From UBA5448 sp045536965 (GTDB lineage: Bacteria; Bacillota; Clostridia; Oscillospirales; SIG627), in NCBI GenBank assembly GCA_045536965.1, contig JAZSON010000021.1:1-64000 (forward strand): a DNA stretch of 64,000 nucleotides. Reading direction: 5' to 3'. Below the pieces are notes generated by a model. That model saw only the letters and a list, made by a program, of their open reading frames with translations, did not search any database and was not told where the DNA came from. Both the position numbers and the translations under genes were made by a program. Positions 41,141 through 50,415 of this stretch are shown one piece after another. Position 1 is the first letter of the stretch; each line of letters begins with the position of its first letter.

Positions 41141-42753
41141 CATTTTGCAATATAAATAAAGTGATCACGCAAAAAACTAATCGAATAGCGGGAACGCTCG
41201 ATTTTATTCTTATCATTCATGGAAGATAAGATCATATCTTTAGCGGTGGCATCAAAGATCAAGTTCGGCGTATATGTGACATTGTTACCGCTTTTTTGAC
41301 TGTTTTCATAAGGAAACATGGTAAATGAATCGATGGAAACTCTGCCTGTGGAACCAACGGCAAAACGTACATTGAAAATAAAACCGTAGTGCGAAGGATT
41401 ACCGGATTGGGTGGCAGAATAAGAAAGATCGCCGAGGGAGAATGCGGTATAACCGTTGTTATAACTCTCAATGGTTTGATAAGTGTGAGGTGTTGCACCG
41501 ACCACCAAAGTAGCGCCTGCATCTACAGCGGCTCGGGCCACATTGGTTTGGAAGGGTGAGAGGTTGGCGGTGTATCGGCCATCCTGACTGTCGGCAACAG
41601 ATTTTTGTCCCGTCCAGTTGATATAAACAATTACAATGGAAGAATCTTTTTTAGCATCGGTAATAGCTTCCGAAAGGATCGACTTGTAGGTGGCAAGATC
41701 CGTGGTGCTGTCGCTGTGTTCAATCCAGTTATAAGAAATCAATGAAACATACTCGTCACCGACTTTGATTTTAGCGACCGTTCCAACACCGTTGTCTGAA
41801 GCGTACTGAATATTACCAAGAGCACCCGTAGTGTAGGCTAAGCCGTCCTGACCGTAGTCCATTATATGTTCGCCCGTAAGAGCAACACTTTCAATAGAAG
41901 CGGCGTTTAAAATATTTTTAACATAATCGGTGCTTCCTTTGATGGGGCTTGTAACACCTGTGGCGGGGGTTAAAGATGCCGATGGGTGTATCAACGGATT
42001 CACAAGAGAAACAAAGGATGCATGATCGGAACCAAAGACGGAGGTGACACCTGCCAAGAGTGAAGACTGGTTGGCGCCGTATAAATTTGTGAAGGTATTG
42101 GAAGCATCGTCGCCAAGAACAAGACTGCCACCGAGAGAAACGGAGATGAGGTTTTTATCTTCAACATATTTTTGCTGATAGAGAGAAATAAAAGTGAGGG
42201 TTAAGGCACCGTTAACGCTGGTATCAAGCTTGGGGCAGTAATCCTGCGCGAAATCACCCAAGGTATCAATACTTTTTAATAATTGCAAAATTTCCGTTGA
42301 AACATAGGTGTTATACTTGGTTTCTTCCGCTAAAGAATGATCTAAAAAATCAGTAAACTTCTGTGAGAGGAAGGCGTAAAGGGAAGCGGCTCCCGTATCG
42401 GGCGTATCAAGAGAATTGAGGGCTGTTGCCGCTTGATTGAGTTCTTGAATGAGCTGAGGAAGCGACTTTTTATATTCTTTATCCGTGCCGTACGCTTGGC
42501 GTTCAATAAAACTTTCAAGGGAGGTTTTAGCAGTATAAACCGGTTGAAGCTTTATATCGATAGGATTATTTTCTTCTTGATTGTTTTCGTCCTGCTGATT
42601 ATCTTGATCGGTCGGACGAAGAGGATCCGGGGTATCGTTGTCATCGGGAAGGGGCGTGTTGGGCCCTTCATTGGCAATCAGGGAAGAAATCATTGCCACG
42701 GTCACAAGAAGTGCCAATACACAAAAAATCAAACTGGAAATTTTGCTGTTCAT
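41140..42753 (-). CDS. CapA-family membrane-anchored protein with altered metal motifs
   Basis: 537 residues. One N-terminal membrane segment (5-27), a Pro/Asp/Asn/Gln-rich linker (30-70), a helical region (80-190) and a CapA-like metallophosphatase-fold domain (about 195-510). Recognisable are the strand VSLGGSLVLGDD at the usual (G)DxM position and VVGATPHTYQTIESYNNGYTAFSLGD in the place of GHHPHV...YSLGN. The usual HWG metal-binding segment reads YINWTG, so metal binding may be weakened or lost. CapA proteins are linked to poly-gamma-glutamate capsule, but no other cap gene is near. Probably faces outside the cell. Confidence 0.78.
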   Translation of the reverse strand: MNSKISSLIFCVLALLVTVAMISSLIANEGPNTPLPDDNDTPDPLRPTDQDNQQDENNQEENNPIDIKLQPVYTAKTSLESFIERQAYGTDKEYKKSLPQLIQELNQAATALNSLDTPDTGAASLYAFLSQKFTDFLDHSLAEETKYNTYVSTEILQLLKSIDTLGDFAQDYCPKLDTSVNGALTLTFISLYQQKYVEDKNLISVSLGGSLVLGDDASNTFTNLYGANQSSLLAGVTSVFGSDHASFVSLVNPLIHPSASLTPATGVTSPIKGSTDYVKNILNAASIESVALTGEHIMDYGQDGLAYTTGALGNIQYASDNGVGTVAKIKVGDEYVSLISYNWIEHSDSTTDLATYKSILSEAITDAKKDSSIVIVYINWTGQKSVADSQDGRYTANLSPFQTNVARAAVDAGATLVVGATPHTYQTIESYNNGYTAFSLGDLSYSATQSGNPSHYGFIFNVRFAVGSTGRVSIDSFTMFPYENSQKSGNNVTYTPNLIFDATAKDMILSSMNDKNKIERSRYSISFLRDHFIYIAK

Positions 42754-42792
42754 AGTTTCACCTTAATTTCATTGGTTGTTTTTTCTGTGCAT

Positions 42793-42821
42793 ATTTTAAC
42801 ATATCATATTGAAATTGTCAA
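42793..42821 (-). promoter_or_regulatory. Sigma-A promoter of the CapA-like gene
   Basis: Minus strand: TTGACA (42821-42816), 17 bp, TAAAAT (42798-42793). Overlaps the alaS promoter. Confidence 0.75.
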
Positions 42822-42837
42822 TCTTTTCTGTTATAAT
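42809..42837 (+). promoter_or_regulatory. Sigma-A promoter of alaS
   Basis: TTGAAA (42809-42814), 17 bp, TATAAT (42832-42837). The leader of about 30 bases has no room for a T-box. Confidence 0.8.
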
Positions 42838-42874
42838 ACGATCAGTTATTTAAAAGGAAAGGACTCGACAATTT

Positions 42875-45499
42875 ATGCAATACATGTCACTTAACACACT
42901 GAGAGAAAAATATCTTTCGTTTTTTGAAAGCAAGGGTCACTTGCGTCTTCCCAGCTTTTCCCTGATCCCCTCCAATGACCCCTCCCTGCTTCTTATAAAC
43001 GCCGGTATGGCGCCGATGAAAAATTATTTCAAGGGAGTGGAAACACCCCCTCGTAACCGTGTAACCACATGTCAAAAGTGTATCCGTACACCCGATATTG
43101 AACGTGTTGGTAAAACCGCACGTCACGGCACTTATTTTGAAATGCTCGGTAACTTCTCTTTTGGTGATTACTTCAAAAAAGAAGCGATTGCTTGGAGTTG
43201 GGAATTTTGCACCGAGGTTCTCGGTATCGAAAAAGATCTTCTGTGGGTCACTGTCTATGAACAGGACGACGAAGCTTTTGATATCTGGACAAAAGACATC
43301 GGTCTGCCCCCCGAACGTGTCATTCGCCTTGGAAAGGCTGACAATTTCTGGGAGCATGGTTCCGGCCCCTGCGGTCCCTGCAGCGAGATTCACATTGACC
43401 GCGGTGAAAACTACGGTTGCGGATCGCCTGATTGTAAACCCGGTTGTGATTGCGACAGATTTATGGAAATCTGGAACAATGTATTTACCCAGTTTGACCA
43501 CGACGGCAACGGCAATTATGCCGAACTTGCTTCCAAAAATATCGATACAGGTATGGGTCTTGAGCGTCTTGCTTGCGTCATGCAGGGCGTGGATAATCTT
43601 TTTGAGGTCGATACCGTCCGCCGCATTCTCGATCATGTCTGCAAAATTGCCGATAAAAAATACGGCGAAAATCAAGATCATGACGTTTCCATCCGCGTTA
43701 TTACCGACCACATCCGTTCTACCACCTTTATGATCTGCGATGGCATTATGCCTTCCAACGAAGGCCGTGGATATGTTCTCCGTCGTCTCTTGCGTCGTGC
43801 CGCAAGACATGGCAAGCTCCTTGGTATTAACCGCCCCTTCCTTTCGGAGCTTTGTCGCACCGTTATCGGCGAAAACAAAGATGCCTACCCCGAGCTTGTC
43901 GAACGCGCCGACTTCATATGTAAGATCATCACCATGGAAGAAGATCGTTTTGATGCTACTATTGATGCAGGTCTTAAAATCCTTTCGGATATCGTTATCG
44001 ATTGCAAAAATAACGGCAAAACTGAAATTTCGGGCGAAGATTGCTTTAAACTTTATGACACATTTGGCTTCCCCATCGATTTAATCCGCGAAATCGCGCA
44101 AGAAAACAACCTCACCACCGGTGATGATGCTTTTAATCGTTTGATGGATGAACAAAAGAAACGTGCGCGTGCCGCAAGAGGTACAACCGAAAGCTGGAAA
44201 CTTGATGCATTTTCGGATATCAATGTTGAAAAAACCGATTTTATCGGCTACACTTCTTTGTCCTCCCATTCAAAAGTACTTGCCATTTTCAAAGACAACG
44301 AATCAGCTGAATTGGTCAGCGAGGGTGATTGTGTCGTGATTCTCGATCGCACTCCCTTTTATGCCGAAAGCGGCGGCCAAGTCGGTGATACCGGTATCAT
44401 TTCCTCGGGTAACACAGTCATCGCCGTAAACGATACACACAAAACGGCGGGTGGTATTTTCCTCCACATCGCAACTGTACAAAACGGTATGCTCCGCGTC
44501 GGTGACATTGTTAACACAGAGGTGGATGGAGTTCGCAGACAAGCCATTTGCCGCAACCACTCCTCCCTGCATCTTTTGCAATCTGCTTTGCGTACAGTTT
44601 TAGGAAACCACGTTGAGCAGGCAGGTTCTTATGTTGATGACAAGAGAGGCCGTTTCGACTTTAAGCATTTCACTGCCATGACCGAAGAAGAAATCGCAAA
44701 AACCGAAATGCTTGTAAACGAAATGATGCTTGCAGGTGTTGATGTCACGGTTTCCGAAGTGTCGATGGAAGAAGCTAAAAAAGCAGGCGCTATGGCTCTC
44801 TTTGGCGAAAAATACGGCTCTGTTGTGCGCATGGTCAAGATGGGTGATTGTTCCACCGAGCTTTGCGGCGGTACCCATCTGAACAACACGGCGCGCGCAG
44901 GTTTGTTTAAGATCATCGCCGAATCTTCTGTATCAGCCGGTGTCCGCCGTATTGAATGTGCAACCGGTACACAAGTTCTTCAGCTTTACAACGAATCCAT
45001 CGCAAAAGATAAAGAGCTTGCCAAAATTTTAAAATCCGGCAGCACTTTGGATCTGATCAAGAAAGCGACCGCGCTCCAAAACGAACTGAAAGAAGCCAAA
45101 CGTGAAGTGGAATCTCAAGCAGCCGCTTTGGCCGCATCCAAATTGGATTCTTTGACTGCCTCTATTCAAAAAATCGGTAATTTCTCGGTTCTTTTTGAAA
45201 AATTGGATAACATGACAACCGACCAACTCAGAAGCGCAGGCGACCGCTTGAAGGATAGTTATCCCGATATCGTTGCCATGCTGTCTTCTGTAAATGACGG
45301 AAAAGTCACCTTGGTTGCGCTGTGCGGCAAAGATGCCGTAGCAAACGGCGGTCATGCAGGAAACCTCGTCAAAGCGATTGCCCCCATTCTCGGTGGCGGC
45401 GGTGGCGGAAGACCCGATAGCGCTGTATCCGGCGGTAAATTTGCCGACAAACTCCCCGAAGCAAAAGAAGCGTTTATTCAGGCAATTAAAGCTTTATAA
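42875..45499 (+). CDS. alaS: Alanyl-tRNA synthetase
   Basis: 874 residues, full length. Class II motif 1-2 region RTPDIERVGKTARHGTYFEMLG, aminoacylation residues around it, editing domain with NHSSLHLLQSAL (HxxxH) and CGGTHL, C-Ala domain ending in a glycine-rich GGGGGGRPDSAVSGG. Charges tRNA-Ala and hydrolyses mischarged Ser/Gly. The second ATG at 42884 is a possible start. Head of a six-gene run to 49253. Confidence 0.97.
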   Translation: MQYMSLNTLREKYLSFFESKGHLRLPSFSLIPSNDPSLLLINAGMAPMKNYFKGVETPPRNRVTTCQKCIRTPDIERVGKTARHGTYFEMLGNFSFGDYFKKEAIAWSWEFCTEVLGIEKDLLWVTVYEQDDEAFDIWTKDIGLPPERVIRLGKADNFWEHGSGPCGPCSEIHIDRGENYGCGSPDCKPGCDCDRFMEIWNNVFTQFDHDGNGNYAELASKNIDTGMGLERLACVMQGVDNLFEVDTVRRILDHVCKIADKKYGENQDHDVSIRVITDHIRSTTFMICDGIMPSNEGRGYVLRRLLRRAARHGKLLGINRPFLSELCRTVIGENKDAYPELVERADFICKIITMEEDRFDATIDAGLKILSDIVIDCKNNGKTEISGEDCFKLYDTFGFPIDLIREIAQENNLTTGDDAFNRLMDEQKKRARAARGTTESWKLDAFSDINVEKTDFIGYTSLSSHSKVLAIFKDNESAELVSEGDCVVILDRTPFYAESGGQVGDTGIISSGNTVIAVNDTHKTAGGIFLHIATVQNGMLRVGDIVNTEVDGVRRQAICRNHSSLHLLQSALRTVLGNHVEQAGSYVDDKRGRFDFKHFTAMTEEEIAKTEMLVNEMMLAGVDVTVSEVSMEEAKKAGAMALFGEKYGSVVRMVKMGDCSTELCGGTHLNNTARAGLFKIIAESSVSAGVRRIECATGTQVLQLYNESIAKDKELAKILKSGSTLDLIKKATALQNELKEAKREVESQAAALAASKLDSLTASIQKIGNFSVLFEKLDNMTTDQLRSAGDRLKDSYPDIVAMLSSVNDGKVTLVALCGKDAVANGGHAGNLVKAIAPILGGGGGGRPDSAVSGGKFADKLPEAKEAFIQAIKAL

Positions 45500-45525
45500 T
45501 TTACTCGGTATTCGGAGGATTTATC

Positions 45526-46470
45526 ATGAGTAAAAAATGTTTGCTAAAAATTGATATGCACATCCATACCGTTCCCTCGACAATGCTTTACCGCAACAAA
45601 AACGGCGGAAGATATCCCACCGTGGAAGAACAGAGATACATAAATAAAGAAATTGGAATTGAAAGAAGTCTCCTGCTTCCCGAGGGTGCTTACGGCGAAG
45701 GTTCAAACGATACCGTTTCCATGCGCGAAGCATATAACATGGTCAAGGATAACCCCGATGTGTTCGGTTGGTGGTTTTGTAACCTTGCCCCCGAGGCAGG
45801 TGGCAATTCCCCTACCGAGGACCTCTCCTTTTTCCTTAATCAATTCAAAGAAAAAGGCGCAAAAGGTCTCGGTGAGCTGGTATATAACCGCGTATTTGAT
45901 GAAGATCCTTATTTGCTCAACCTCTTAAAACACTGCGAGCTTTGCAACCTACCCGTTGTTATCCACATCGGCAAACGGTATAATGATTACGGTGTCGTTG
46001 ACGAAGTCGGTCTTTACAGATTGGAACATGTTCTGCAAATGTTTCCGAAACTGATGATCATCGGTCATTCCCAAAAATTCTGGTCGGAGATGTCGGCTGA
46101 TGTTACCGAAGCAAGCCGTGGCGGTTATCCGAACACCAAAGTTATTCCCGGACGCCTTTATGAGCTTATGCGTAAATATCCCAATCTCTATGCCGACTTA
46201 TCGGCTGGCAGTGGATACAACGCCATCGCCCGCGATCCCGAAAATGGTTACCGTTTCTTGGAAGAATTCCAAGACAAACTCTTTTTTGCAACCGACCTTT
46301 GCGACCCCACCCAATTGGATTATTTCAAAAATGGACTTTCGCGCTTTTTGGATGAGGCCATGGAAGCGGGTCACATCTCCTATACTGCATATTATAAAAT
46401 TTGCCGCGGTAACGCTTTGTATTTGTTGGATGGCGCCTCGTCCAACACCGCCGGCATGGAAATTGATTGA
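45526..46470 (+). CDS. Amidohydrolase-family (TIM-barrel) protein
   Basis: 314 residues. The metal-ligand DMHIHT near the start, HIGKRYNDYG, IIGHSQKFW and FATDLCDPTQ at the end fit the amidohydrolase 2 superfamily. FATDLC carries the final Asp ligand. Substrate unknown; there are no signal peptide or membrane segments. GGAGG precedes the ATG. It follows alaS by 26 bases with no terminator. Confidence 0.8.
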   Translation: MSKKCLLKIDMHIHTVPSTMLYRNKNGGRYPTVEEQRYINKEIGIERSLLLPEGAYGEGSNDTVSMREAYNMVKDNPDVFGWWFCNLAPEAGGNSPTEDLSFFLNQFKEKGAKGLGELVYNRVFDEDPYLLNLLKHCELCNLPVVIHIGKRYNDYGVVDEVGLYRLEHVLQMFPKLMIIGHSQKFWSEMSADVTEASRGGYPNTKVIPGRLYELMRKYPNLYADLSAGSGYNAIARDPENGYRFLEEFQDKLFFATDLCDPTQLDYFKNGLSRFLDEAMEAGHISYTAYYKICRGNALYLLDGASSNTAGMEID

Positions 46471-46484
46471 GGAGTGAACACATA

Positions 46485-46823
46485 ATGGATTGTATTTTTT
46501 GTAAAATCGCCGCGGGTGAAATACCCTCCCAAAAAGTGTTTGAAGATGATCGTGTTTTGGCCTTTTGTGACATCAATCCCCAAGCACCTGTACATATTTT
46601 GATCATCCCCAAACAGCATATCGCATCGGTGGATGCCGTGACAGCCGACAATGCAGATGTAGTTGGTCATATTTTTGCCACCATTCCCTCAATCGCAAAG
46701 AGTGCAAACTTAATCGACGGTTACCGCGTAATTACAAACATCGGTACCCATGGATGTCAATCGGTCAAACATCTTCATTTTCATATTCTCGGCGGCAAAC
46801 AACTGTCCGAACAAATGAGCTGA
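46485..46823 (+). CDS. HIT-family nucleotide-binding protein
   Basis: 112 residues from the ATG at 46485 (GAGGAG upstream). CIFCKIAAGEIPSQKV and the histidine triad HLHFHILGG place it in the Hint branch (purine nucleoside phosphoramidase). The CxxC pair at residues 3-6 can bind zinc. Ends two bases before holA's GTG. Confidence 0.92.
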   Translation: MDCIFCKIAAGEIPSQKVFEDDRVLAFCDINPQAPVHILIIPKQHIASVDAVTADNADVVGHIFATIPSIAKSANLIDGYRVITNIGTHGCQSVKHLHFHILGGKQLSEQMS

Positions 46824-46824
46824 A

Positions 46825-47874
46825 GTGGCAAGTGTATTTTCATTGGGTCATGTAACCCTTTCTGCTTATCGAAGCTTGGCCAAAACTCTCAAAAGCGGTG
46901 TTTTGCTGTTTTGGGGCGCTGAGGATTACATGAAACAACTTGAGCTTTCCGCTTTGCGTGCGCGATTGGATCCCGATACACTCGAATTCAATCACATTAA
47001 ACTCGATTTTGCACGCGACGCCACTTTGGAAGAACTGCAATATGAAGTCTCGGCTTTTTCCATGATGGGAGGATGCCGTTTGATCGAGGTGCGCGGTCTG
47101 GATATCCTTTCTTTGCGGGCGGATGACGAAAAGAAGCTTCTTGCCGCACTGGATTCTATGGATGACGATACCATTGTAGTTCTGTATTTTCCTCCCTGGG
47201 AGCTGGAGTTAAACAAAAAAAACAAAACCAAAAAAATCATCCGATCCCTCGAAGAGTGCGCCGCTATTGTAGAATTCCCCTTGCAAACCAACCAGACTAT
47301 AATCAAACTTTTCACCAAAAAAGCTTTGAGCGAAGGAATGGTATTTCCTGAAAGCGCGATTGAGCAAATGATTCAACAGGTTGGTTCCTCTCTTTTGCTA
47401 CTCCGCTTGGAATATGATAAGCTTGCAATGTATGCCCGTCATAACCAACGCCGGGAAATCACCATCGAGGATGTTAAGACTGTTTGCAGCGCAAACCCTG
47501 CGTTTAATTTAAATCAACTCCCCGATGCAGTGTGTTGGGGTGACCGCCATCAGGCTATCACTGTTTTCCGACAACTGGTTGCCGAAAAAACCGAACCAAC
47601 CATCATTGTTGCAACCCTTTCCCGCGCCATTGCCACGATGATCGCCACCCTTTCGGGGGAACATCGTGGATATAATCGCAAAGAAATTGCCACAACACTT
47701 GGTTCATTTGATTGGTTGATTGGAAAGTATTCGGGATATGTTAAACGATTTACCCCCGCGCAGCTTTCAACTTATCTCGCTGCTTGCGTAGAAGCTGATA
47801 CCCGTATCAAATCCTCGGGAATCGATCCGTATCTCGTTTGCGAACAGCTACTCTATACCTTAACGGGTAGGTGA
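46825..47874 (+). CDS. holA: DNA polymerase III delta subunit
   Basis: 349 residues with a GTG start one base after the HIT stop. Short family-like stretches: LLFWGAEDYMKQL, FSMMGGCRLIEVRG, FPLQTNQTI, VGSSLLLLRLEYDKLAMYA and LSRAIATMIA. Delta opens the sliding clamp in the clamp-loader complex. Low primary identity is normal for delta; the pattern and length are right. Good ribosome binding site not seen, so coupling to the HIT gene is likely. Confidence 0.85.
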   Translation: MASVFSLGHVTLSAYRSLAKTLKSGVLLFWGAEDYMKQLELSALRARLDPDTLEFNHIKLDFARDATLEELQYEVSAFSMMGGCRLIEVRGLDILSLRADDEKKLLAALDSMDDDTIVVLYFPPWELELNKKNKTKKIIRSLEECAAIVEFPLQTNQTIIKLFTKKALSEGMVFPESAIEQMIQQVGSSLLLLRLEYDKLAMYARHNQRREITIEDVKTVCSANPAFNLNQLPDAVCWGDRHQAITVFRQLVAEKTEPTIIVATLSRAIATMIATLSGEHRGYNRKEIATTLGSFDWLIGKYSGYVKRFTPAQLSTYLAACVEADTRIKSSGIDPYLVCEQLLYTLTGR

Positions 47875-47878
47875 ATAT

Positions 47879-48487
47879 ATGTTACATATTGATCAGGCGG
47901 TCATTGTAGAAGGAAAATATGATAAAATCAAACTTTCCACCCTATTGGATACTACCATCATTACAACCGACGGGTTTGGAATATTCAATCAAAAAGAAAA
48001 AGCCGCTCTCATTCGCATGATTGGACAAAAACATGGTTTAATCGTTTTAACTGACAGCGATGGCGGCGGTCGCGTGATACGCAGTTTTCTCCGCAATCTC
48101 TGCGCAGGTATCCCTGTTACCCATTTGTATATCCCGCGCGTCAAGGGAAAAGAAAAAAGAAAATCCAACCCTTCCAAAGAAGGATTTTTAGGGGTGGAAG
48201 GAATGTCGGTTGAGCTTCTCACTTCCTTGTTTGAGCGTGCAGGTATTATATATACCGATAAAAACTCTACCACAAAGGCGCCCTTTATGACAAAAGCGCT
48301 GTTGTATGCCGATGGTCTTTCGGGCGCGGTCGGTGCCACTGAACGCCGAAGAGCCCTTTGCGAAACGCTTGCTCTCCCCCCCGATCTTTCCTCAGCCGCG
48401 TTGGTTGAATCTATCAATTTACTTTTTACACCCTTTGAATATGAAGAAGCGGTGAAAAAAATATATGAAGAAAAGATAGGTGTTTAA
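47879..48487 (+). CDS. TOPRIM/DUF4093 protein, ribonuclease M5-like
   Basis: 202 residues. The TOPRIM domain shows AVIVEGKYDKIKL (Glu) and VLTDSDGGGRVIR (Asp-x-Asp), the catalytic acids of RNase M5 and small primase-type enzymes. A DUF4093-like C-terminus with PFMTKALLYADGLSG follows. In Firmicutes, RnmV matures 5S rRNA; such proteins are 180-200 residues. Four bases after holA. Confidence 0.85.
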   Translation: MLHIDQAVIVEGKYDKIKLSTLLDTTIITTDGFGIFNQKEKAALIRMIGQKHGLIVLTDSDGGGRVIRSFLRNLCAGIPVTHLYIPRVKGKEKRKSNPSKEGFLGVEGMSVELLTSLFERAGIIYTDKNSTTKAPFMTKALLYADGLSGAVGATERRRALCETLALPPDLSSAALVESINLLFTPFEYEEAVKKIYEEKIGV

Positions 48488-48488
48488 T

Positions 48489-49253
48489 ATGTTAAAAACA
48501 GGTTTTTGTTCGGTTTCTTTCCGCAAGCTGTCGGTAAACGATACCATTGATCTGGCTGTCAAGTCGGGTCTTGACGGCATTGAATGGGGCGGCGATATTC
48601 ATGTCCCCCCCGCTGATCTTCTCAACACAAAGAAAGTTCTTTCAGATACAAAGGCAGCCGGTTTGGAAGTCCTTTCCTATGGCTCTTATTACAAACTTAC
48701 AGACAATGACAATCCCGACAAACCCCATTTTTGCGACGTGCTCGCTTCAGCTAAAATTTTGGGTGTCGATACCATTCGTATTTGGGGCGGCTACAAGAAC
48801 CGCGAGCTTTTAGACGATGATGCATATAAAGCACTCGTCGATGAGACCTTGTCGATTGCTGATGCCGCGAAAAAGGAGAACATCAAGATCGCATTTGAAT
48901 TCCATGGCAATAGCATCACGAACACTTGTGATTCCGCCATTCAATTCATGAAAGATTTAAACCATGAAAATGTCGGTCTTTATTGGCAGGTCACAACAGC
49001 GCAATCCATTGAAGAAAATTTGGCTTCTCTCAAACGCGTTGTTCCTTATCTCATGAACGTACACATCTTCAATTATTTCGAAGGTAAACAACAGCTTCTC
49101 GATGCCTACGATGGTTTGAAAGCCTGGAAGCAATATTTGGATATTATTCGCGCGGACGACCGCGATCACAATCTCTTCTTGGAATTCACAAAAGACGGTC
49201 TTCCCGAAAACTTCCTGCATGATGCAGAAGTTCTTAATTCTTTGGTGAAATAA
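48489..49253 (+). CDS. Sugar phosphate isomerase/epimerase-like TIM-barrel protein
   Basis: 254 residues from the ATG at 48489. Glu34 (GIEWGGDIHVP), IAFEFHGNSITNT, GLYWQVTTAQS and the late LFLEFTK Glu are placed as in the xylose isomerase/AP endonuclease 2 superfamily. Substrate unknown. Last in the alaS group. Confidence 0.82.
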   Translation: MLKTGFCSVSFRKLSVNDTIDLAVKSGLDGIEWGGDIHVPPADLLNTKKVLSDTKAAGLEVLSYGSYYKLTDNDNPDKPHFCDVLASAKILGVDTIRIWGGYKNRELLDDDAYKALVDETLSIADAAKKENIKIAFEFHGNSITNTCDSAIQFMKDLNHENVGLYWQVTTAQSIEENLASLKRVVPYLMNVHIFNYFEGKQQLLDAYDGLKAWKQYLDIIRADDRDHNLFLEFTKDGLPENFLHDAEVLNSLVK

Positions 49254-49256
49254 TTC

Positions 49257-49287
49257 AAAATGCACCTCAAATTTTGAGGTGCATTTT
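49257..49287. terminator. Bidirectional terminator after the TIM-barrel gene
   Basis: AAAATGCACCTCAA (49257-49270) with 49274-49287, A- and T-flanked. Confidence 0.85.
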
Positions 49288-49300
49288 CATTGCAAAATAT

Positions 49301-49334
49301 AAAGAAATCGGCGCAAATTTGCGCCGATTTCTTT
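49301..49334 (-). terminator. Terminator of the phosphofructokinase pair
   Basis: Fourteen-base stem AAAGAAATCGGCGC (49301-49314) with 49321-49334, touching the pfkA stop codon. Serves the minus strand. Confidence 0.8.
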
Positions 49335-50398
49335 TAGGTAAGTGTATAAAACTTATTGATTTTATGAATGTGGTTAAACTCTTCTTCCCGTTCTTTGATA
49401 ATCTCCATCATGCGAAGGTACTCATCGCGAGGAATGGCCTCGATTTGTTGAACAGTGAGTTTGCCTTTATAAAGGGCATCCAATTTGAGGGCAAAGTCGA
49501 TATCATAAGCAACGTAATCATTGTGCCGCTCACAAATCACTTTACCGCTGATACCGTTCATCAAAAGCTGAACCGCCTCGGTACCCATGGTAGAGGCCGC
49601 CACACGGTCGCGCACCGTGGGAACACCGCCTCGCTGGACATGTGCAAGACGAGCAAAACGAGTAAAGATCCCCGTGTGTTGCGTAATGCGCTCACAAAGC
49701 TCTTCCGCAAATTGTTCACCCATGTTTTCGGAAACGATGACTGTAAAGTCACGTCTGCCGGAATCACGGGCTTCTTTTAATTTGCGATAAAAACGCTCCT
49801 CATCAAAGGGACGTTCCTTTACAACGATACCACAAGCACAGCCTGCAAGTCCTGAATAGAGTGCCAAAAGACCTGCACCACGCCCCATAACTTCAACCAC
49901 ACTGCAGCGTGCGTGTGATACGGAGGTATCTTTGAGACGGTCGACCATATCAATGATGGTGTCAAGCGCCGTGTCGAAACCAATGGTATAATCGGTTGCT
50001 GTAATATCGTTATCAATGGTAGCAGGAACGCCAATACAGGGAATCCCCAATTTACACAGATCACCCGCTCCACGTAAAGTACCGTCACCACCGATGACAA
50101 CAATGCCGTCGATTCCGGCCTTTTGACAGTTTTTCAGAGCGATTTTCTGCCCTTCCGAGGTTTTGAATTCATCGCAACGGTCGGAATATAGGACAGTACC
50201 GCCCTCGCGCATGATACGGGTAACACTGTTATAATCCATAGACCTGAAATCCGCATCGATTAAACCCGCATAACCACGCGCAATACCGATCGGTTCGATA
50301 CCATAATATAATGCTGTTCGAACCACGGCACGGACGGCCGCGTTCATACCGGAGGCATCTCCTCCGCTGGTGAGAACACCAATGCGTTTCATAGTCAT
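49334..50398 (-). CDS. pfkA: ATP-type 6-phosphofructokinase
   Basis: 354 residues. SGGDASGMNAAVR at the N-terminus, VIGGDGTLRGAGDL with glycine in the position that in PPi enzymes is Asp, PATIDNDI (small residue where PPi enzymes have Lys), MGRGAGLLALYSG and VQRGG. These point to ATP as donor. Converts fructose-6-P to fructose-1,6-bisphosphate. Good ribosome binding site (AAAGGAA seven bases before 50398). The PPi-type gene lies 17 bases upstream in the same transcript. Confidence 0.94.
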   Translation of the reverse strand: MTMKRIGVLTSGGDASGMNAAVRAVVRTALYYGIEPIGIARGYAGLIDADFRSMDYNSVTRIMREGGTVLYSDRCDEFKTSEGQKIALKNCQKAGIDGIVVIGGDGTLRGAGDLCKLGIPCIGVPATIDNDITATDYTIGFDTALDTIIDMVDRLKDTSVSHARCSVVEVMGRGAGLLALYSGLAGCACGIVVKERPFDEERFYRKLKEARDSGRRDFTVIVSENMGEQFAEELCERITQHTGIFTRFARLAHVQRGGVPTVRDRVAASTMGTEAVQLLMNGISGKVICERHNDYVAYDIDFALKLDALYKGKLTVQQIEAIPRDEYLRMMEIIKEREEEFNHIHKINKFYTLT

Positions 50399-50415
50399 AG
50401 TTTTATTCCTTTCGG

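Noticed and set aside
42887..43810. 307-residue minus-strand open frame over alaS
   Set aside because: Shadow of alaS, with no start signals.
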